Source of the DNA: JAUHWL01 sp964416385
GTDB lineage: Bacteria; Bacteroidota; Bacteroidia; Flavobacteriales; Schleiferiaceae
DNA: 64,000 nt
Assembly (NCBI GenBank): GCA_964416385.1
Contig: CAYQDW010000003.1
Location: 1 to 64,000, forward strand
Direction of reading: 5' to 3'
Both the position numbers and the translations under genes were made by a program. The number at the start of each line of letters is the position of its first letter. Within the stretch, counting starts at the first letter, position 1. The notes beneath the pieces were generated by a model. That model saw only the letters and a list, made by a program, of their open reading frames with translations. It searched no databases and was not told the origin of the DNA. Of this stretch, positions 60,336-64,000 are shown piece by piece.

Positions 60336-61040
60336 CTAATGACAAGGTTTTGTTTGCTCAACTTGTAACGCATCGTTGGGTGGGCTGATGTAAGAAATGC
60401 CTAATCCCATGCCGCGTAAAATAAAAATGAGGCCAAAAAGCACCACCAAATAGGGAATGCTTTTGTTAAATATGCTGCGCCATTTTGTTGAAATAAAACT
60501 GCCAGCAATAGCAATGCTAAACATCATAGGAAATGTGCCCAAGCCAAAAACGGCTAAAAATGCAGCACTTTCTAGCGGGCTGCCAATACCTATAGCGCCT
60601 AATAAGGCCATATAAACCAATCCACAAGGTAGCAGACCATTTAAAATTCCAGTAACATAAAAAGCACCAAGCCCTCGTTTTTTTAGAAAAAAACCCAGTT
60701 GTTTTTTTAGGGTGATAACTGCTTTTTGTAATAACGGTGGTGTTCTGTGTATGGGTATTATTTTAGGAAGTAGCATAATCAAGATCATGGCAACACCAAT
60801 AGCAATGCTCAAAGGTTGTTGAATACCGGCAAGCGAAAATCCCCGCCCTATAAAACCAAATAGGAGGCCAATAGTGGAATAAGTTGTAATGCGCCCGAGT
60901 TGATAGGTTGTATTATACACAAGTTGTTCTAGCCCGCTTTTTTCACTAAAGGGCAGCGCAAGCGCTAAAGGACCACACATGCCTGCACAATGCAAACTGC
61001 CCACAAAACCAAGCCCAAATGCTGCTAAAAGATAGGACAC
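60336..61040 (-). CDS. TauE/SafE-type membrane protein of the cbb3 oxidase cluster
   Basis: A 234-residue integral membrane protein with about six helices. It starts LLAAFGLGFVGSLHCAGMCGPLALA; the HCAGMCGP motif is the hallmark of the TauE/SafE subgroup (DsbD-like, COG2836) encoded next to cytochrome oxidase assembly genes and implicated in metal handling. A NGLLPCGLVYMALLGA motif lies in a middle helix. It is directly adjacent to fixH (no gap), so a role in oxidase biogenesis is inferred; the transported substrate is unknown. Confidence 0.88.
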   Translation of the reverse strand: MSYLLAAFGLGFVGSLHCAGMCGPLALALPFSEKSGLEQLVYNTTYQLGRITTYSTIGLLFGFIGRGFSLAGIQQPLSIAIGVAMILIMLLPKIIPIHRTPPLLQKAVITLKKQLGFFLKKRGLGAFYVTGILNGLLPCGLVYMALLGAIGIGSPLESAAFLAVFGLGTFPMMFSIAIAGSFISTKWRSIFNKSIPYLVVLFGLIFILRGMGLGISYISPPNDALQVEQTKPCH

Positions 61041-61478
61041 TTATAAGTGAATTGATTCTTCCCAATAATAACCGTTACCACCAAGAGTTGCATCTATTTT
61101 GATATACCATAAGCCTTTAGAAAAGGTAGCCACATCAATAAGTTGCTCATTATTGTTGCTAATATTTAGCGCAATACGCACATCGCTTTTTGCATCATTA
61201 GGCTTGTAAAAATGTATTTCGCCTTGAGCCAATGCGCCGGTAAACGCCTTCGGAAAAACAATGGCAACTTTGTTATTTACGGGTTTTAAATAGATGTTTC
61301 CAAGGCCTTTTGCCCGCGATCTATTATCAATATGTTGTTGGTAACGTACTTCGGAGTCATAGTAATTTTCACTAACCAACTCAGAAGGGTTTTGTAATCC
61401 GCGAACAAAAAAGTAGCCAATAAAAATGGCAAAGCATGTAATGGCAATCACAATCCCGGTGCCCCAATTTATCTTCAT
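61041..61478 (-). CDS. FixH/CcoH family protein
   Basis: A 145-residue protein with one N-terminal membrane helix (about residues 6-26) and a periplasmic beta domain. It contains the family-like VSENYYDSEVRYQQHIDNRSRA and ends YYWEESIHL. FixH helps assemble or stabilise the cbb3 oxidase together with FixG/CcoG. It is 12 bases after ccoG. Confidence 0.88.
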   Translation of the reverse strand: MKINWGTGIVIAITCFAIFIGYFFVRGLQNPSELVSENYYDSEVRYQQHIDNRSRAKGLGNIYLKPVNNKVAIVFPKAFTGALAQGEIHFYKPNDAKSDVRIALNISNNNEQLIDVATFSKGLWYIKIDATLGGNGYYWEESIHL

Positions 61479-61490
61479 AATTACTTGTTT

Positions 61491-62900
61491 TTAACGCTTT
61501 CGCGGGCCGTTAAAATTCGTTTTGATGGTTTCTACTAGTTCATCACCTGCATAAATGCCAAATTCAATTTCTGTTAAAGAACTAGAAAGAGCTTCAGGAG
61601 CAATCTTTACAAAGAAGGCGCCTTCTCCTAATTCGCCAACATCAATAAGACCATTTGGTGTGCCGATAAACTCCACTTCACCATCTTTAGGAGATACCAA
61701 CTTTATAGAGAAGGTTTGACTTTCTGGACTTTTGTTAAGCACTTTGTAGTTATACAGGTTGGCGATTTTATTGTCTTTCTCAACATAGGTCATGCCAGTG
61801 GCACGAAGTATGGTAGCGTGTAGAACGGGTCTTTCGCTGAGCAAAAAGCCCATAATTACCACCAATGCAATTAAAACTACGCTATATGCCTTGGCCCTGT
61901 TGCTATAACGGTGAGGTTTGTTTTCTGCGATACTTTCTTCGCTGGCAAAACGTATTAAACCTTTAGGAAGATTTACCTTATCCATCATGCTGTCACAAGC
62001 ATCAATACAAGCTGTACAATTGATGCATTCAAGCTGGGTTCCATTTCTGATATCAATTCCCGTGGGGCACACATCTACACATTGGTTGCAGTCTATACAA
62101 TCTCCTTTTGCAGAGGCACTGCGGTCTTCCCCTTTCTTATACTTACCACGCTTTTCTCCACGTAAATAATCATAAGCAATAACTACAGATTGCCGGTCTA
62201 GCAAAACACCTTGTAGCCTGCCGTAAGGGCAAACAATAATGCAGACCTGTTCTCTAAACCAAGCAAACACAAAATAAAATACGGAGGTAAAGACAAGCAT
62301 TGCTATGAAATTACCGATATGTGCTAGCGGGCCGTCTTTCACAACCAATAACCAATTATCGGTACCAACAATTACCATTAGAAGGTCATTGGCAATAACA
62401 AAAGAGATAAGCCAAAATATACCATGCTTCAAAATGGTTTTCTTGAGCTTTTCTGGCGAATTCCAGGGCAATTTAGAAAGTCTGATCTGCTGGCCACGGT
62501 CACCATCTATCCAATATTCTATGCGCCTAAAAACGTGTTCCATAAAAATGGTTTGCGGACAAACCCATCCACAAAATAGACGCCCAAAAACCACCGTAAA
62601 TAAAATCACGAACAATACGCCAACTAACATGGCAAGCGCCAATAGATAGAAGTCTTGTGGCCAGAAAACATTGCCAAAAACCACAAACTTGCGCTCCAAT
62701 ACATTTAAGAGTAAGAAGGGCTGCCCATTAATTCTAATCCACGGTATGGTAAAAATAAATGCCAACAAAAAGGCGGCAACAACACTCCGTTGTTGCGTTA
62801 ACTTACCTGACGGCTTTTTGGGGTAGATAAAGTTTCTTTTGCCTTCATTATTGATGGTGGCAATATGATCACGAAATGATTCTTCCACTTTATTTTCCAC
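61491..62900 (-). CDS. ccoG: Cytochrome c oxidase accessory protein CcoG (FixG/RdxA)
   Basis: A 469-residue membrane ferredoxin that acts as a Cu(II) reductase in cbb3 oxidase assembly. About five helices; the NapH-type segment FCGWVCPQTIFME with conserved cysteines; the two 4Fe-4S motifs CIDCNQCVDVCP and CINCTACIDACD; and a C-terminal periplasmic Ig-like IG_FixG domain (about 360-469). Order ccoP-ccoG-fixH is the conserved cbb3 layout. Confidence 0.95.
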   Translation of the reverse strand: MENKVEESFRDHIATINNEGKRNFIYPKKPSGKLTQQRSVVAAFLLAFIFTIPWIRINGQPFLLLNVLERKFVVFGNVFWPQDFYLLALAMLVGVLFVILFTVVFGRLFCGWVCPQTIFMEHVFRRIEYWIDGDRGQQIRLSKLPWNSPEKLKKTILKHGIFWLISFVIANDLLMVIVGTDNWLLVVKDGPLAHIGNFIAMLVFTSVFYFVFAWFREQVCIIVCPYGRLQGVLLDRQSVVIAYDYLRGEKRGKYKKGEDRSASAKGDCIDCNQCVDVCPTGIDIRNGTQLECINCTACIDACDSMMDKVNLPKGLIRFASEESIAENKPHRYSNRAKAYSVVLIALVVIMGFLLSERPVLHATILRATGMTYVEKDNKIANLYNYKVLNKSPESQTFSIKLVSPKDGEVEFIGTPNGLIDVGELGEGAFFVKIAPEALSSSLTEIEFGIYAGDELVETIKTNFNGPRKR

Positions 62901-62934
62901 AATAGCCAGTATTAGTTAATTACATCAATCCGCT

Positions 62935-63888
62935 TTAGTTGATGGCTGGGTCTGTTACCGCGCTTTCTTCCGTGGTAACCGCCGGTGTTTCGGTGGCAGC
63001 TGCATCCTCCGTTTCTGCGGCAGGAGGTTCTTCGGTCCAAATTTCTCCTTCTGGTTCTTTGGGTGAAACAGGCGAGCTGCCTTCAAGAGAAAGCACATAA
63101 CTGGCAACTTGCTGCATTTGCGCAGGGCTAAGTTGATCTTTCCATGAAATCATACCCTTAGCTGGCACACCGTATTTTATGGTAGTAAATACATTGGTAA
63201 TACCGCCACCATGCAGCCAATAGGCATCTGTTAAATTAGGGCCAACAGAACCGCCACCATCTTGCAGATGACAGGTAGCACATTTATCAATAAATATTTT
63301 GGCGCCAGCAGCAAGTGCTTGATCGTCATTTAAACGCACCACGTTATTTTCATCTACGCTATTGGCTACTGTAGCTAAATAGGCATCAACCTTTTGTTGT
63401 TCTTCTGCCATCTCCTTCTTGTAAGCGGCCTCAGAGCTTAATGAGTCGCCAGATAAAAACACAAACAGGTATACAACGGCCCAACCAATGGTAATGTAAA
63501 AGCCCCAAATCCACCAAGGCGGCAGATTGTTATCTAATTCATGAATACCATCATAATCATGGTCTAGTAAAATATCTGCTTCACGCTCTACGGGTTTTGC
63601 ATCCGTAAGTACTTGTAGAATTGATTTTGAAGATTCTACAGGTTCTACAACCTCATCTACCTCGGGGCTTTTTTGCGCCTTTAAGGTGATAATCCTAACG
63701 GTATTTAAAGCTTTGTTTAGGGCAAAAAGTGCCATCAACAAGAAAATAACGGCAACAATAAAGCCCCACGCCAAAGGGGCATTTAGTATTTCACGCATCA
63801 ATTTACCCGTCTCGGCTTGCGCCACAGGAGCGGCTAAAAAAACAAGAGCTATGCTTGTACGTACTTTAGAGGTAATTAGAAAATTCAT
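62935..63888 (-). CDS. ccoP: cbb3-type cytochrome c oxidase subunit III (CcoP), monohaem
   Basis: A 317-residue membrane cytochrome c subunit. Two membrane segments (about 38-58 and 124-146), then one cytochrome c domain with the haem motif CATCH (Cys203, Cys206, His207) and the axial Met246 in KGMISW. Proteobacterial CcoP has two haems; here there is one. The C-terminus is an acidic Glu/Ala/Pro/Thr-rich tail (about 275-317). The ATG overlaps the ccoQ stop by 4 bases. An N-terminal signal-like stretch ends in VAQAETG, so the first helix may be cleaved. Confidence 0.93.
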   Translation of the reverse strand: MNFLITSKVRTSIALVFLAAPVAQAETGKLMREILNAPLAWGFIVAVIFLLMALFALNKALNTVRIITLKAQKSPEVDEVVEPVESSKSILQVLTDAKPVEREADILLDHDYDGIHELDNNLPPWWIWGFYITIGWAVVYLFVFLSGDSLSSEAAYKKEMAEEQQKVDAYLATVANSVDENNVVRLNDDQALAAGAKIFIDKCATCHLQDGGGSVGPNLTDAYWLHGGGITNVFTTIKYGVPAKGMISWKDQLSPAQMQQVASYVLSLEGSSPVSPKEPEGEIWTEEPPAAETEDAAATETPAVTTEESAVTDPAIN

Positions 63889-64000
63889 GGCAAGTTAGTA
63901 TTATCGCCTTCTAGGGGCAGGTTACTCATCTCTTGAATATGTTTTTTATCCTGGCGAAAAACATAAACCAATACCAGAACAAAGAATGTGAAGAATAGCA
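63885..64000 (-). CDS. ccoQ: cbb3-type oxidase small subunit CcoQ (FixQ), partial
   Basis: Only the last 37 residues are in the window: end of a membrane helix (FFTFFVLVLVYVFR) followed by QDKKHIQEMSNLPLEGD. This is the usual CcoQ C-terminus, and position directly before ccoP (stop overlapping the start, ATGA) agrees. The remainder and ccoN/ccoO should lie upstream outside the window. Confidence 0.85.
   Translation of the reverse strand, partial: LFFTFFVLVLVYVFRQDKKHIQEMSNLPLEGDNTNLP

Noticed and set aside
1..64000. tRNA, rRNA, riboswitch, prophage, insertion sequence or sigma-54 (-24/-12) promoter
   Set aside because: Read through the intergenic regions on both strands and found no convincing example; this was by eye, so a covariance or profile search could still find one.

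Overview
The window looks like chromosomal DNA from a marine or freshwater Bacteroidota of the flavobacterial type. The evidence is: secreted proteins ending in type IX secretion (T9SS) sorting domains (type B at 10.4-13.1 kb, type A at 40.3-45.8 kb and 53.1-55.2 kb); many small lipoproteins and signal peptides ending in NAQ/YAQ; a cbb3 oxidase cluster with a FixH/CcoG/TauE set; promoter -7 boxes of the Bacteroidota type (TAnnTTTG); and a core gene order (rplM-rpsI-rpsB-tsf-pyrH-frr, DUF177-rpmF-fabH-accB-accC, asnS-rpoN) typical of that phylum. Almost all of it is housekeeping DNA. I see no prophage, insertion sequence, CRISPR array, tRNA or rRNA gene.

Layout. 1-5 kb: end of a secreted protein, an unknown conserved protein, peroxiredoxin Bcp, an endonuclease III that lacks the iron-sulfur cysteines, a Sco1-type copper chaperone, a lipoprotein and a membrane metallophosphoesterase. 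5-10 kb: DNA polymerase I, an acyl-CoA carboxyltransferase, a GreA-like protein. 10-13 kb: a large T9SS type B surface protein. 13-20 kb: leucyl aminopeptidase, a methyltransferase, PdxA, then DUF177-rpmF and fabH-accB-accC. At 20.6 kb a run of 100 N is flanked by the same 55 bases on both sides, which looks like two overlapping contig ends that were not merged. 20.7-24.8 kb: a compact Dxs, a phosphoglucose/phosphomannose isomerase, an outer-membrane protein and LipB. 24.7-29.3 kb (minus strand): a tight operon asnS-rpoN-archaemetzincin lipoprotein followed by three tandem paralogous one-helix membrane proteins. 29.5-36.2 kb: a TetR regulator and a complete RND efflux system. 36.5-49.3 kb: a TPR protein, an omega-amidase-like hydrolase, a large lipoprotein, a 1845-residue adhesin-like T9SS protein, ComF, a coiled-coil membrane protein, an OmpA lipoprotein and a SMUG2-type uracil-DNA glycosylase. 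49.4-55.2 kb: a BNR/sortilin-like repeat protein, a DUF4199 protein and an M43 metalloprotease. 55.4-59.4 kb: the translation cluster. 59.4-64 kb (minus strand): a universal stress protein and the cbb3 oxidase assembly cluster ccoQ-ccoP-ccoG-fixH-tauE.

How the genes work together. fabH, accB and accC start fatty acid synthesis; the transcarboxylase at 8.3 kb may share the biotin carboxylase and carrier. The RND genes form one regulated export unit with a palindrome upstream that could be the TetR operator. The cbb3 genes make the low-oxygen terminal oxidase and its copper/cofactor assembly factors, and the Sco1 protein at 2.7 kb belongs functionally with oxidase assembly. The most promising undescribed element is the operon tail behind rpoN: an archaemetzincin predicted to be lipid-anchored, translated with three diverged copies of an unknown basic membrane protein.
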